A stretch of 64,000 nt of DNA from DAOUKH01 sp965219875. Its GTDB lineage: Bacteria; Chloroflexota; Dehalococcoidia; SHYB01. The stretch lies in the NCBI GenBank assembly GCA_965219875.1, contig CBDCOW010000001.1:1269404-1333403 (forward strand), given 5' to 3'. This document shows, one piece after another, positions 1-8,235 of the stretch. A program made the position numbers and the translations under genes. A model generated the notes under the pieces. That model saw only the letters and a list, made by a program, of their open reading frames with translations, did not search any database and was not told the origin of the DNA. How positions within the stretch are numbered: position 1 is the first letter of the stretch; every line of letters begins with the position of its first letter.

Positions 1-845
1 TCCCGGGTGAAGAACGACGCCGAGCTCGGGTCGGGGTCGTCCCCCTGCGGCATCGAGAAGGGGAACTTCGACGTCGCGCCGCCGTCGACGACCAGCGTAT
101 GCCCCGAAACCCCGCTCGAAAGGTCCGATAGCAGGAAGAGCAGCCCCGACGCGATCTCGGTGGGGTCGAGCGCGCGGCGGATCGGCGTCGTGGCCGCCGC
201 CTGCTTGTTGCGCGCCTCCTCCGTCGTCGCCGCCATCGTGCGCGGCGTGATCACCGACCCCGGCGCAAGGTTGTTCACCCGGATCCCGTAGCCGCCGAAC
301 TCGACCGCCATCGTCCGCGACAGCGCCATGACCCCGGCCTTGGCCGCGCCATAGGCTCCGTGCAGCGGCGCGCCGCCCCAACCGCTCACCGACGACAGGC
401 TCGCGATGCTCCCCGCGATCCCCTTCCGCCGCATGTGATTCGCGACCGCCTGAATGATGAGGAACTGGTACTTCAGGTTGCGGCTGAACACGGCGTCCCA
501 TTCCGCCTCGCCGTAGTTGAACAGGTCGTTCCACTCCGAGGCGCTCGTCATGCCGCCGATGATGTTCGCCAGACAGTGGATCTCGCCGAACGCGCGCTCC
601 GCCTCGGCCACGACCTGGTCCGCGCCGGCTTTCGTCTCGACGTTTGCCACGACCCCGTGCGCTTGGACGCCGAGCTCCCGCACCTGCGCCACGGTCTCCT
701 CCACCCGAGCGCCGTCGATGTCCACCGCCACGATGTTCGCCCCCGCCTCCGCCAGTGTCTTCGACGTCGCCGTGCCGATGCCGCCCCCGCCCGCGCCGCA
801 CACGATCGCGTTCTTGCCGTCCAGCCGTATCCGTTCCACTACCAT
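1..845 (-). CDS. Short-chain dehydrogenase/reductase (SDR), C-terminus cut by window edge
   Basis: Reading leftwards from ATG at 845 gives 281 codons with no stop before the window edge. The protein has the classical SDR layout. The nucleotide-binding loop GAGGGGIG is at residues 17-24, an LANIIGG segment stands in place of the usual NNAG, and the catalytic Ser and Tyr-x-x-x-Lys lie in SLSSVSG and YGAAK. A late VVDGGA motif shows that only the extreme C-terminus is missing. SDRs are soluble NAD(P)-dependent oxidoreductases; the substrate here cannot be told. The upstream DNA (846-934) is shared with the divergent 2-hydroxyacid dehydrogenase gene. Family assignment is firm, function open. Confidence 0.88.
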   Translation of the reverse strand, partial: MVVERIRLDGKNAIVCGAGGGGIGTATSKTLAEAGANIVAVDIDGARVEETVAQVRELGVQAHGVVANVETKAGADQVVAEAERAFGEIHCLANIIGGMTSASEWNDLFNYGEAEWDAVFSRNLKYQFLIIQAVANHMRRKGIAGSIASLSSVSGWGGAPLHGAYGAAKAGVMALSRTMAVEFGGYGIRVNNLAPGSVITPRTMAATTEEARNKQAAATTPIRRALDPTEIASGLLFLLSDLSSGVSGHTLVVDGGATSKFPFSMPQGDDPDPSSASFFTR

Positions 846-858
846 GCCGGGCCTCCCT

Positions 859-873
859 CTTGTGGGCGCCCGC
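859..873. repeat. Fragment of the dispersed cttgtgggcgcccgc repeat
   Basis: The 15 bases match the second half of the repeat seen intact at 5755-5780 and 16119-16141. This is a short relic in the divergent intergenic region and only marks the repeat family. Confidence 0.4.
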
Positions 874-883
874 ATTATGCCAT

Positions 884-892
884 TGCTATAAT
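884..892 (+). promoter_or_regulatory. Extended -10 promoter element TGC-TATAAT
   Basis: TGC followed by a perfect TATAAT, about 36 nt before the probable transcript start to ATG 935. No clear TTGACA box lies 17 nt upstream, as expected when an extended -10 carries the promoter. It probably drives the 2-hydroxyacid dehydrogenase gene. Confidence 0.6.
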
Positions 893-934
893 CGCGGCGC
901 AGCCGCCCCATACCGGCTAAAAGCGAGGCAGCCG

Positions 935-1963
935 ATGGACAAGGTGAACGTACTGATAGCCCACTACTTCGGACGTCCTGCCGACGCCGGCGCCATCGCC
1001 GCCGTCGACCCCCGCGTCGAGGTCGCCTACGCCCCCTACGTCGATGCCCGCGCCCGCGAGATGATGCGCTCCTACCAGGCCGGCGGCACCATGACGTTCG
1101 AGGGCGACCCCGGCGAGTTCGATCGCCGCATCGGCGAAGCCGAGGTCATCTTGGGCGCCGGCCTCCCCAGGAACCTGCTGGAGCTGGCCCCCAACCTGAA
1201 GTGGGTCCAGGCCTACGGCGCCGGCGTCGACTATCTCGCGGGGACCGGCCTGCTCGAACACGGCGTCGCCCTCACCTCCTCCAGCGGCATCAACGGCCCG
1301 CCCATCGCCGAGTCCTGCCTCATGTTCATGATCATGAACGAGAAGAGTATGGTGAAACGCGTCGAGGCCCAGTCCCGCCGCGAGTGGACGCGCTACGCCA
1401 ACGGCCAGCTCACCGGCAAGACCGTCGGCATCGTCGGCCCCGGCAGCATCGGCGGCGGCGTCGCCAAACGCGCCGCCGCCTGCGACATGCGCGTCCTCGC
1501 CGCGCGCCGTACCTACGTCCCCGGCCAGGCCGTTCCCAACGTCGACGAGGTCTTCCCCTCCGACCGCCTCAACGACATGCTCGCCGAGTGCGACTACGTC
1601 GTCGTCGCCGTCAGCCTCACCGACGAGACCCGCGGCATGATCGGCAAGGCCCAGTTCGACGCCATGAAGCCGGGCGCCTTCTTCATCAACGTCTCGCGCG
1701 GTGCGGTCGTCGACGAGGCGCCGCTCCTCGACGCCCTGAAGAGCGGCCGCCTCGGCGGCGCGGCCCTCGACGTCTTCGCCCAAGAGCCCCTGCCATCCGA
1801 CAGCGAGTTCTGGGGCCTCCCCAACGTGATCGTGACTCCCCACAACACCGGCGGCCTCAAGGACCACGCCGACCGCGCCACCCAATTCTTCTGCGAGAAC
1901 CTACGCCGCTACCTCGACGGCCACCCCCTCGAAAACCAAGTCGACCCCGTCAAGGGCTACTAG
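935..1963 (+). CDS. D-isomer specific 2-hydroxyacid dehydrogenase family protein
   Basis: This 342-residue protein has the two-domain D-2-hydroxyacid dehydrogenase fold. The nucleotide-binding domain starts at about residue 161 (GKTVGIVGPGSIGG). The conserved region INVSRGAVVDE supplies the substrate-binding Arg, DVFAQEPLP the acidic residue of the His/Glu pair, and VTPHNTGG the catalytic His. The family reduces 2-oxoacids to D-2-hydroxyacids with NAD(P)H; the actual acid is not predictable. An ORF extends further upstream in this frame, but ATG 935 has a GAGG ribosome site six bases ahead and follows the TATAAT box at 887-892, so I take that start. It stands as a single gene divergent from the SDR. 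Confidence 0.9.
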   Translation: MDKVNVLIAHYFGRPADAGAIAAVDPRVEVAYAPYVDARAREMMRSYQAGGTMTFEGDPGEFDRRIGEAEVILGAGLPRNLLELAPNLKWVQAYGAGVDYLAGTGLLEHGVALTSSSGINGPPIAESCLMFMIMNEKSMVKRVEAQSRREWTRYANGQLTGKTVGIVGPGSIGGGVAKRAAACDMRVLAARRTYVPGQAVPNVDEVFPSDRLNDMLAECDYVVVAVSLTDETRGMIGKAQFDAMKPGAFFINVSRGAVVDEAPLLDALKSGRLGGAALDVFAQEPLPSDSEFWGLPNVIVTPHNTGGLKDHADRATQFFCENLRRYLDGHPLENQVDPVKGY

Positions 1964-2057
1964 CCAACGACGGCCCTCCCCACCGACGGCACCCTAAGTT
2001 CCACCACCGTCCGCCCCAGTCGGTAGAGCCCCACTTCCGCCAGAAAGGCAGGGAACT

Positions 2058-3218
2058 ATGGTGTCAGACTCCATATTCCGGGTGAACCAACTCGTCGTTG
2101 AGGGCAAGGATGCTGACGACTTGACCCCGATCACATTCGCCAACCTAGGCTTCTTACGAGAACGGGACCTCCGCCCTTGGATTGAGAACGAGCGCGAGTT
2201 TCTTGGCGAGGATCTGCTCGTCGTCCGGCGCGCCCATACCATCGTGAGGAGGAACAGGCTCCGCCTCGATATTCTGGCTGTGGACCGTGACGGCGCCCTC
2301 GTGGTGATCGAGGTGAAGCTCAGGGACTCCGATGACGATCGCTACTGGAACGTGTTTCTCCACGCCGCGGCCTGCGGCCAGCGCACCGCCGCCGACATCA
2401 TCGCGCTCTACGCCGCGTTCAAGGGAATCGACCGGGAGGAAGCCGCCGCCTGCCTGCAAAAGTACACCGGCTCAATAGACGAGAAAGACCTCAAGAAGAA
2501 GCTCAATCGCCGCCAAAGAGTCGTCCTGGTCTCGCGGTCCTTCCGCAAGCAGGTCACCACAGCAGCCCTTTGGTTGAAGGAACAGGGGATCGATGTCTCC
2601 TGCATTCGCCTGACTCCATATCTGGATGAGCAAACGGGTGCCTGCTACATGAACAGGACGGAGCTCTCCCCGGACTCCGAGAACCTGTTGGTCGATCTCG
2701 CACCGACCGCCGGGGAGCGGGAAAGGAACGCCGCCCGGCTCGAACGTCAACGCGGACAGATCGACGAGTTCTGGAGATTGTTCGTTACCAAGGTCAAAGA
2801 CCGGCTTGAACCAGACATCGCGCCTTCCGAGCCGGAGGACATAACCTGGAAGGGGAGCGATGCCCGCTGGTTTAGACTCCAGTACCCGGACAGCCCCTGG
2901 AATGCGTACATCTTTGTGAGGGTGGGGAAGGCGGAAGAGCGGTTTCGCATTACGGCCTTATTGCAGTGGCACGAGCCCAGCGCGCGTGGCGCGGGAATGA
3001 GCAAGCCCGCCATCGACAAGCTTCGAAGGCTGACCGCTCTGTTCGCCGAGAAGCCTGGATGGAACGCCCGCATGGGGCTCTTCGGCTACTACGAGGCAGG
3101 CAAGACCATCGAAGTAACGCTCGACGAGGGCGCTGAGCGCGCTGCCGAGACGGTGTCCGAGGTCGTAGGCAAGCTGTACCCACGGATGGAACGTCTGCTG
3201 AGTAAGAGGGGGTCGTGA
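2058..3218 (+). CDS. PD-(D/E)XK nuclease-like protein with C-terminal DUF4268 domain (copy 1)
   Basis: A 386-residue protein. The N-terminal half matches the layout of DUF4268 proteins: a WIENEREFLGEDLLVV segment followed by a PD-(D/E)XK core, with Asp71 in RLDILAV and Glu85-Val-Lys87 in VVIEVK. These are the expected metal-binding residues. After a middle segment (RRQRVVLVSRSF, then a GIDVSCIRLTPY strand) comes the C-terminal DUF4268-like part, with YPDSPWNAYIFV and GYYEAGKTIEV. The family is thought to be nucleolytic, but its role is not established. The next gene is a paralogue whose ATG overlaps this TGA by one base (TGATG), so they are co-transcribed. Base composition is visibly less GC-rich than the flanks, suggesting transfer. 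Confidence 0.75.
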   Translation: MVSDSIFRVNQLVVEGKDADDLTPITFANLGFLRERDLRPWIENEREFLGEDLLVVRRAHTIVRRNRLRLDILAVDRDGALVVIEVKLRDSDDDRYWNVFLHAAACGQRTAADIIALYAAFKGIDREEAAACLQKYTGSIDEKDLKKKLNRRQRVVLVSRSFRKQVTTAALWLKEQGIDVSCIRLTPYLDEQTGACYMNRTELSPDSENLLVDLAPTAGERERNAARLERQRGQIDEFWRLFVTKVKDRLEPDIAPSEPEDITWKGSDARWFRLQYPDSPWNAYIFVRVGKAEERFRITALLQWHEPSARGAGMSKPAIDKLRRLTALFAEKPGWNARMGLFGYYEAGKTIEVTLDEGAERAAETVSEVVGKLYPRMERLLSKRGS

Positions 3219-4441
3219 TGACGAGCCGCATGTTTCGGGTGCTTCGTGATAAGAGAAGAGTTAGGCCTGAGGACAAGAGCGTTTCGGAATTAACGGAGAT
3301 CACGTTTAAAGAGCATAAGTTTTACGAAGTAACAGACCTGCACCCCTGGCTAGCATACGAACCCAAATTGCTCGGTGAGAACTTGCTCGTCGTGGCGTCT
3401 ACTCCCCATGAGCACAACCCCGTGCCCGGCGGTGAGCTTTCTACGGATATCTTGGCCGTGGACCGCGACGGAGCGCTCGTCGTGGTCGAGGTGAAGCTCG
3501 ACTGGTCCGGCGGCGCTGTCTACTGGCAGGCGGCACGCTATGCCGCTGCCTACTGGAAGTACAGCGCCGACCAGATCATCGACATCTACACTGAGTTCAA
3601 CCTGTATAGCGAGTTCAACAAAGTTGACCGGGCGGAAGCGATTCAACGTCTGAAGGAACACACAGGTGCGAATGATGAGGAAGAGCTCAAGGAAAAGCTC
3701 AACCACCGCCAGAAGATCGTCTTGGTAGCGAGGAGTTTTGAGAAGGAAGACACGGAATCGGCGCGCTGGCTGAAGAACCATGGGATCGACATATCCTTCC
3801 TCAAACTGACTCCGTACCTGGACGAAAAGACGGAGGAGTACTACGTAAGCGGCGCAGAGTACGTTAGGAATCCTGAGACAGAGAAGTTGACGGTCGATCT
3901 ACTCCAACCGCGAAGGGAGCGGCTGGTCATCACCGACGTGGACGACTCTAGCTGGGTCACTAGGTTTGCGCGCTCGGTCGCTGGCAAGGTGAAAGAACAA
4001 CTCGACCAAGAGTTGTGGCACCCCGAGACGAGCAAATCGGCCCGAAAGCAGGGCGACTTTCGTTGGTTCGGCGTTTGGCGGACGGAAAGCCCTTGGTACG
4101 GCTTCTACATCTTTGTGAGACCGCCTGAAGACGACCGTGACCTGTCTGATTTGATGCGCGTCACGCTCTTGTTCCAGTTCTCCGGAGCACTCGCCAAACA
4201 GGAGAGAATTTCTGGGACAGCCATCGAGGAACTTCGTGGAGTGACCGCCGAGTCTGCGGCGCAGCCGGATTGGGGCGGCCGCACAATGGCGGGTTACTAC
4301 GAAGCCGGCAAGACCGTGCACGTGGCCCTCGACGAACCCGGCGCCGAGCTAGCCGCCCAGACGCTCGCCGAGGTAATCCAGGAAATGTACCCGCGCATCA
4401 AGCGGGTGCTGGACAAGCACGCCTCTGTCAGCGAAACCTAG
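3218..4441 (+). CDS. PD-(D/E)XK nuclease-like protein with C-terminal DUF4268 domain (copy 2)
   Basis: A 407-residue paralogue of the preceding gene, alignable almost end to end. It has LHPWLAYEPKLLGENLLVV, the nuclease core with Asp77 (DILAVDRDG) and Glu91-Val-Lys93, the NHRQKIVLVARSF and LTPYLDEKT blocks, and SPWYGFYIFV plus YYEAGKTVHV near the end. Both copies keep the putative catalytic residues, so this is not an active/inactive pair. The start may be GTG 3215 or ATG 3218; I chose ATG because it gives the common TGATG coupling. The N-terminal 40 codons are rich in A/T-ending codons, unlike the surrounding chromosome. Two adjacent paralogues suggest a tandem duplication, or a complex of two related subunits. 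Confidence 0.75.
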   Translation: MTSRMFRVLRDKRRVRPEDKSVSELTEITFKEHKFYEVTDLHPWLAYEPKLLGENLLVVASTPHEHNPVPGGELSTDILAVDRDGALVVVEVKLDWSGGAVYWQAARYAAAYWKYSADQIIDIYTEFNLYSEFNKVDRAEAIQRLKEHTGANDEEELKEKLNHRQKIVLVARSFEKEDTESARWLKNHGIDISFLKLTPYLDEKTEEYYVSGAEYVRNPETEKLTVDLLQPRRERLVITDVDDSSWVTRFARSVAGKVKEQLDQELWHPETSKSARKQGDFRWFGVWRTESPWYGFYIFVRPPEDDRDLSDLMRVTLLFQFSGALAKQERISGTAIEELRGVTAESAAQPDWGGRTMAGYYEAGKTVHVALDEPGAELAAQTLAEVIQEMYPRIKRVLDKHASVSET

Positions 4442-4466
4442 CGCTCATCCCCAGGAGCGGGACTTC

Positions 4467-4850
4467 CTACTCCTCCGGGTCGTGGCTCTGGTACGCCGGA
4501 TTGGCCGGATAGTCCTCCGGCTTTCCCGTGTCGCCGGTTTGGATGACGAAGTCCCGCCGGTCTCGGTAGAGCCGGGCGCGGTTCAGGACATAGTCGACTC
4601 CAGGCTGTAGATCGTCCCAGTGCGTCATCAGCCAGTACTTGTAGTCCTCGATGAACAGGTAGGTGTTGTTCATGCGAAAGAAGCGGCAGGCTACGCCCTC
4701 CCCGGCCCGGAACCGGTCGCAGACGGCTTCCAGCAGCTCCTGCTGCTGGTCCTTCTCGCTGAGCACGTACTCGTGGGGCCACGTGTCTCGGAAGGTGACC
4801 GCCTCCCGCCAAGGAGCACGGTCGATCAGCTCCTTCAGTGTCGGCGCCAT
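4467..4850 (-). CDS. Conserved hypothetical protein, 127 aa
   Basis: I do not recognise this family. From ATG 4850 it reads as a compact soluble protein starting MAPTLKELIDRAPW, with a dense aromatic core (RFFRMNNTYLFIEDYKYW), a basic stretch RARLYRDRRDF and an acidic tail ending SHDPEE. It has no signal peptide or membrane segment. An open frame continues upstream but becomes Arg/Cys-rich and non-protein-like, which supports the internal ATG. It converges with the nuclease pair and lies 103 bp downstream of another unknown gene on the same strand. It may belong to the same accessory island; this is inference from position only. Confidence 0.6.
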   Translation of the reverse strand: MAPTLKELIDRAPWREAVTFRDTWPHEYVLSEKDQQQELLEAVCDRFRAGEGVACRFFRMNNTYLFIEDYKYWLMTHWDDLQPGVDYVLNRARLYRDRRDFVIQTGDTGKPEDYPANPAYQSHDPEE

Positions 4851-4953
4851 GCTCTCTACTCCGGAATCGATAGCTAAGGTGTCAATCTGATTCCAAGCGG
4901 CTGGCTGAAAGAAGAGCGATGTCCGCGCCCCTTCCCGCCGACCCGCCAGCGCC

Positions 4954-5667
4954 CTAGACGCGCGCCCGGCCGTCCCCGCGCGCGGCGGCGAGCTCCTGGA
5001 GCAGCAGCAGGCCCTTCTTCGTGTCCGACGCAACGCGCGCCTTGTCGGAGTGGTCGATGCGGTACTTGAAGAGCCAGTAGGTGAACTCGTTGAGCTCCGC
5101 GATGGTCATCGAGTCGGGGACGGGGACCTCGCGCGACTCGGCGTACGCCCGCAAGAGGTCGTGCCGGGGCTTGCCGTAGATGCGCTGGTGAGCCAGGTCG
5201 TCGAGCTTCGAATCGTCCGTCTTCCCCATGCCGTAGCGCGACTTGCGGATCTCGCGCTCGACGGCGAGTAGGATCGCCTCCTCGACGCGCACGCCGTACC
5301 AGAAGTTTGTCGCCGCGCTGTGCTTCACCGCGCCGAAGGCTGTCCGCAAGTCCTCGTCGCTGACGGGGCGCGGCGTCTCGCCCTGAAAGAGGAAGCGGTC
5401 GCGCTCCGCCGGCGGCAGACAGTCGTAGGCGGTGAGGACGATCCGCTCGGCGAGCAGGCGCCAGTCGAACGCCTCGCCCGCCACCAGGTAGCGGTACTCC
5501 CGCCCGTCCACTGACTCCTCCGCCAGCGTCCACTCCGCGATGGTGTCGAGGAGCGCGTCGGTCCAGTCGCGGCCCGCCTTCACCGACTCCCGAAAGCGGC
5601 GCAGCGCCTCCTCCGTCCCGTTCTCCAGGACGTCGGCGGGCGGGCTAGCTGTCTCCGTCTGCGGCAT
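4954..5667 (-). CDS. Conserved hypothetical protein, 237 aa, helical
   Basis: This 237-residue soluble protein is not one I can name. It looks almost entirely alpha-helical, with many charged and aromatic residues (LLAERIVLTAYDCLPP, TNFWYGVRVEEAILLAVERE). It carries several distinctive words, such as DDLAHQRIYGKPRHDLL and FTYWLFKYRID, that look like conserved family motifs. No catalytic signature, signal sequence or membrane helix is apparent. Start ATG 5667 lies just inside a repeat-bearing intergenic region. GC content is close to that of the chromosome, unlike the nuclease pair beyond its 3' side. Confidence 0.6.
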   Translation of the reverse strand: MPQTETASPPADVLENGTEEALRRFRESVKAGRDWTDALLDTIAEWTLAEESVDGREYRYLVAGEAFDWRLLAERIVLTAYDCLPPAERDRFLFQGETPRPVSDEDLRTAFGAVKHSAATNFWYGVRVEEAILLAVEREIRKSRYGMGKTDDSKLDDLAHQRIYGKPRHDLLRAYAESREVPVPDSMTIAELNEFTYWLFKYRIDHSDKARVASDTKKGLLLLQELAAARGDGRARV

Positions 5668-5720
5668 ACCGCGCTAGTCTACCCGCGAGCCCGCCCGCGC
5701 GCTAGCGCGCCCCGCCTAAT

Positions 5721-5925
5721 CGTCATTCCCGCGAACGGGAATCCACTCCCCTCGTAGGGGCGCCCCTTGTGGGCGCCCGCTCCCTCCGGTCTCTCCCGCT
5801 GCGGGAGACCGAGAGCGAGTCGGCGGGGCATCACCCTAACCTCCCCTTACGGGGAGCACCTTAAGCCTCTCCCCCTCTGGGGTGTAAGGACCGGAGAGAG
5901 GGCCGGGGCGGGGCATCGCCGAGAA
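5721..5925. repeat. Composite palindromic intergenic repeat
   Basis: This gap between an unknown gene and gltX is made of recurring modules. First comes tcattcccgcgaacggga (hairpin). Next is taggggcgccccttgtgggcgcccgc (hairpin gggcgcc/ggcgccc). Then come several imperfect ctctccc-gggagag hairpins ending near 5905. The same modules recur at 16111-16253, 17955-19690 and 58270-58620, and in pieces at 859, 11736 and 31391. No ORF or RNA gene is seen here. Confidence 0.7.
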
Positions 5926-5927
5926 CC

Positions 5928-7418
5928 CTACCCCGCTGCGCGCGCCCGCATCAGCGCGATGGCGTTGGCGATGCGGGCCATGCAGCGCTCGCGGCCCAGC
6001 ACGGCCATCGTGTCGAAGAGGGGCGGCGCGGCCTTCACCCCGGTGCAGGCGACTCGCAGCGTCCCAAAAAGCTGCCCCGTCTTGACTTCGAGCTCCTCCG
6101 CCAGAGCCCGCAGCGCCGTCTCCAGCGCCTCCGCCTCAAACCCGGGCAGGCCGTCGAGCCGCGACTCCGCCGCCTCCAGCGCGCGCAGCGTTCCCACCTC
6201 GTCCATCTTCCTCTGCACGAGGCCCGCGGGGTCGTACGAAATCTCGTCCACGAGGAAGAACTCGGTGAGCTCGCGGGCCTCGGACAGCAGCTTCAGGCGG
6301 TCTTGGACAAGCGGGACGACGCGGCCCAGGTACGCCTCGTCGAGGGGCCGCGCCTCGGGAAGGTCGCGGTCGAGGCGGTCGGCGACGAGCGAGGTCAGCC
6401 TCGCCGGCGCCATCTCCCGGATGTACACGCCGTTCATCCACTGGAGCTTCTCGATGTTGAAGATCGCCCCCGCCTTCCCCACGCGTTCGAGCGAGAAGTA
6501 CTCGATCAGCTCCTTCCGGCTGAATATCTCCGTCTTGTCGTCGTACGACCAGCCCAGGAGCGTGAGAAAGTTCATAAGCGCCTCGGGCAAGAAGCCCTGA
6601 TCGCGGTAGTCCAGCACCGACGTCGCCCCGTGGCGCTTGCTCAGCTTCGCCCGGTCGGGCCCCAGGATGATCGGCAGATGTGCATAGACGGGGGGCTGCC
6701 ACCCCAGGGACTCGTGGAGCAGCACGTGACGCGGCGCGCTCGACACCCACTCGTCGCCGCGGATGACGTGCGTGATCTCCATGGCGCGGTCGTCGACGAC
6801 GTGCGCCAGATGGTAGGTGGGGAAGCCGTCTGACTTCAGGAGCACGAAGTCATCGAGGAGCGCGTTTCGAAAGCGGACCTCGCCCCGCAGGAGGTCGTCG
6901 CAGACGGTCTCCCCCTCGGTCTTCGAGGCGAACCGGATAACCTTGGGGCGGCCCTCGGCCTCATGGCGTGCGCGAAGGGCGGCGTCGTGGCGGTGGCGGC
7001 CGTCGTACTTCGTGGGCTCGCTCCGCTCCTGCTGCGCCTTCCGCATCGCCGCGAGCTCGTCCGGCGTGCAATAGCAGGCGTAGGCCTTGCCCTCGTCCAC
7101 CAGCCGCTGGGCCGTCTCGCCGTAGCGCCGGAGCCGGGCCGGGTCGGACTGGAAGTACGGCCCGGAGTCGCCCCGCTCGCCGCGCCCGTCCCCCGTCGGA
7201 CCCTCGTCCCAATCGAGGCCAAGCCAGCGGAGGCTCTCCAGAATCGCCTCGGTCGCGCCCTCGACGAGCCGCGCCTGGTCGGTGTCCTCGATACGGACGA
7301 TGAACGAGCCGCCGCGGTTCCGCGCGAACAGCCAGTTGAAGAGCGCGGTGCGGATGTTGCCCACGTGGGGGATGCCCGTGGGGCTGGGAGCGTAGCGGAC
7401 GCGAACGGGATCGGTCAT
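5928..7418 (-). CDS. gltX: Glutamyl-tRNA synthetase
   Basis: A 496-residue class I aminoacyl-tRNA synthetase that charges tRNA-Glu (or tRNA-Glx) in the cytoplasm. The HIGH-type motif is HVGN at residues 18-21 within APSPTGIPHVGN, and the KMSKS-type motif is KLSKR at 258-262. The characteristic VIRGDEW and DDRAMEITHV blocks lie between them, and the C-terminal helical anticodon-binding region is complete. Length is normal for the family. ATG 7418 lies 10 nt after the probable transcript start of the TGC-TAGAAT element at 7435-7443, so the leader is very short. It is followed 3' by the repeat region. Confidence 0.96.
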   Translation of the reverse strand: MTDPVRVRYAPSPTGIPHVGNIRTALFNWLFARNRGGSFIVRIEDTDQARLVEGATEAILESLRWLGLDWDEGPTGDGRGERGDSGPYFQSDPARLRRYGETAQRLVDEGKAYACYCTPDELAAMRKAQQERSEPTKYDGRHRHDAALRARHEAEGRPKVIRFASKTEGETVCDDLLRGEVRFRNALLDDFVLLKSDGFPTYHLAHVVDDRAMEITHVIRGDEWVSSAPRHVLLHESLGWQPPVYAHLPIILGPDRAKLSKRHGATSVLDYRDQGFLPEALMNFLTLLGWSYDDKTEIFSRKELIEYFSLERVGKAGAIFNIEKLQWMNGVYIREMAPARLTSLVADRLDRDLPEARPLDEAYLGRVVPLVQDRLKLLSEARELTEFFLVDEISYDPAGLVQRKMDEVGTLRALEAAESRLDGLPGFEAEALETALRALAEELEVKTGQLFGTLRVACTGVKAAPPLFDTMAVLGRERCMARIANAIALMRARAAG

Positions 7419-7434
7419 GGCGGTGGTCCGGTGT

Positions 7435-7443
7435 ATTCTAGCA
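7435..7443 (-). promoter_or_regulatory. Extended -10 element TGC-TAGAAT for gltX
   Basis: Read on the minus strand: TGC then TAGAAT, 17 nt before the gltX ATG. Same form as the elements at 884, 29554, 39679, 45361 and 58658. Confidence 0.55.
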
Positions 7444-7499
7444 CCGCGCCGGTGGCGGGCTTCCGTCCGCCCTCCTGGTGGGAAGGCCCGGCGGGCGGT

Positions 7500-8105
7500 C
7501 TAGTCGAGCCGCACCACGCGGGGCGGCATCCGGCAGCGCTCGGCGGTGATGATGCAGTTCATCTGATGGACCGCCTCGTCGAGCGCGTCGTTGGTGACCA
7601 CGTAGTCGAACGCGCCGATGTGCTCCATCTCGCTCCGCGACTCTTCCACACGCCGCCGCAGACTCTCGTCGGACTCCGTCATGCGCCACTTGAGCCGGCG
7701 TTCCAACTCGTGAATCGAGGGCGGGACGACAAAGATCATCACTGCCTGCGGCGCGAGGCGCTTGATCGTCGCCGCTCCTTGCACGTCGATCTTCACCACG
7801 ACGTCGTTGCCCGAAGCCATCGCGTTGCGGACCTGGGGCTTCGGCACGCCATACCAGTTGCCGTAGACCTGGGCGTGTTCGAGGAAGTTTCCCTCGTCCA
7901 GCATGCGCCGAAACGTCTCCTCGGCGATGAAGTGATAGTCGACGCCGTCGCGCTCGTTGGCGCGGATCGGGCGGGTGGTGGAGGTGACGGTGAAGTGCAG
8001 CGGCATCTCCAGGATGCGCATACTGTTGAGGATGGCGTCCTTGCCGACGCCGGAGGGCCCGGAGAGCACGATGAGCAGCGGTGTGCGGGGCGTGTGAGAG
8101 AGCAA
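7500..8105 (-). CDS. gmk: Guanylate kinase
   Basis: A 201-residue guanylate kinase, converting GMP and ATP to GDP and ADP. The P-loop GPSGVGKD is at residues 16-23. The GMP-binding region follows, with TTRPIRANERDGVDYHFI and an FLEHAQVYGNWYGV block. Then come the conserved VVVKIDVQGAATIK segment and the IFVVPPSIHELERRL arm. Length is typical. A strong sigma70-type promoter sits upstream (8177-8205), with a leader of about 65 nt. It is transcribed ahead of gltX on the same strand, but gltX has its own promoter. Confidence 0.96.
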   Translation of the reverse strand: MLSHTPRTPLLIVLSGPSGVGKDAILNSMRILEMPLHFTVTSTTRPIRANERDGVDYHFIAEETFRRMLDEGNFLEHAQVYGNWYGVPKPQVRNAMASGNDVVVKIDVQGAATIKRLAPQAVMIFVVPPSIHELERRLKWRMTESDESLRRRVEESRSEMEHIGAFDYVVTNDALDEAVHQMNCIITAERCRMPPRVVRLD

Positions 8106-8176
8106 GGACGACTCCTCCGGCTTCAGAGCCGAGCCAAGTCTTGATCTAGGTTCTGAAACGTGTCAGCGACCGTTTC

Positions 8177-8205
8177 ACTATAGGGCAGGCGCCCCCGTTT
8201 ATCAA
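8177..8205 (-). promoter_or_regulatory. Sigma70-type promoter for gmk (TTGATA-17-TATAGT)
   Basis: On the minus strand: TTGATA at 8205-8200, exactly 17 bases, then TATAGT at 8182-8177. It lies 72 nt before the gmk ATG in the gap between the thioesterase-like gene and gmk. Confidence 0.7.
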
Positions 8206-8235
8206 CGCGGCGCCGCTGGCCTTCCTCCGCCTCTT

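Noticed and set aside
917..1885. 322-codon minus-strand frame opposite the 2-hydroxyacid dehydrogenase
   Set aside because: Low-complexity Gly/Ala/Asp/His translation, complementary to a well-conserved gene.
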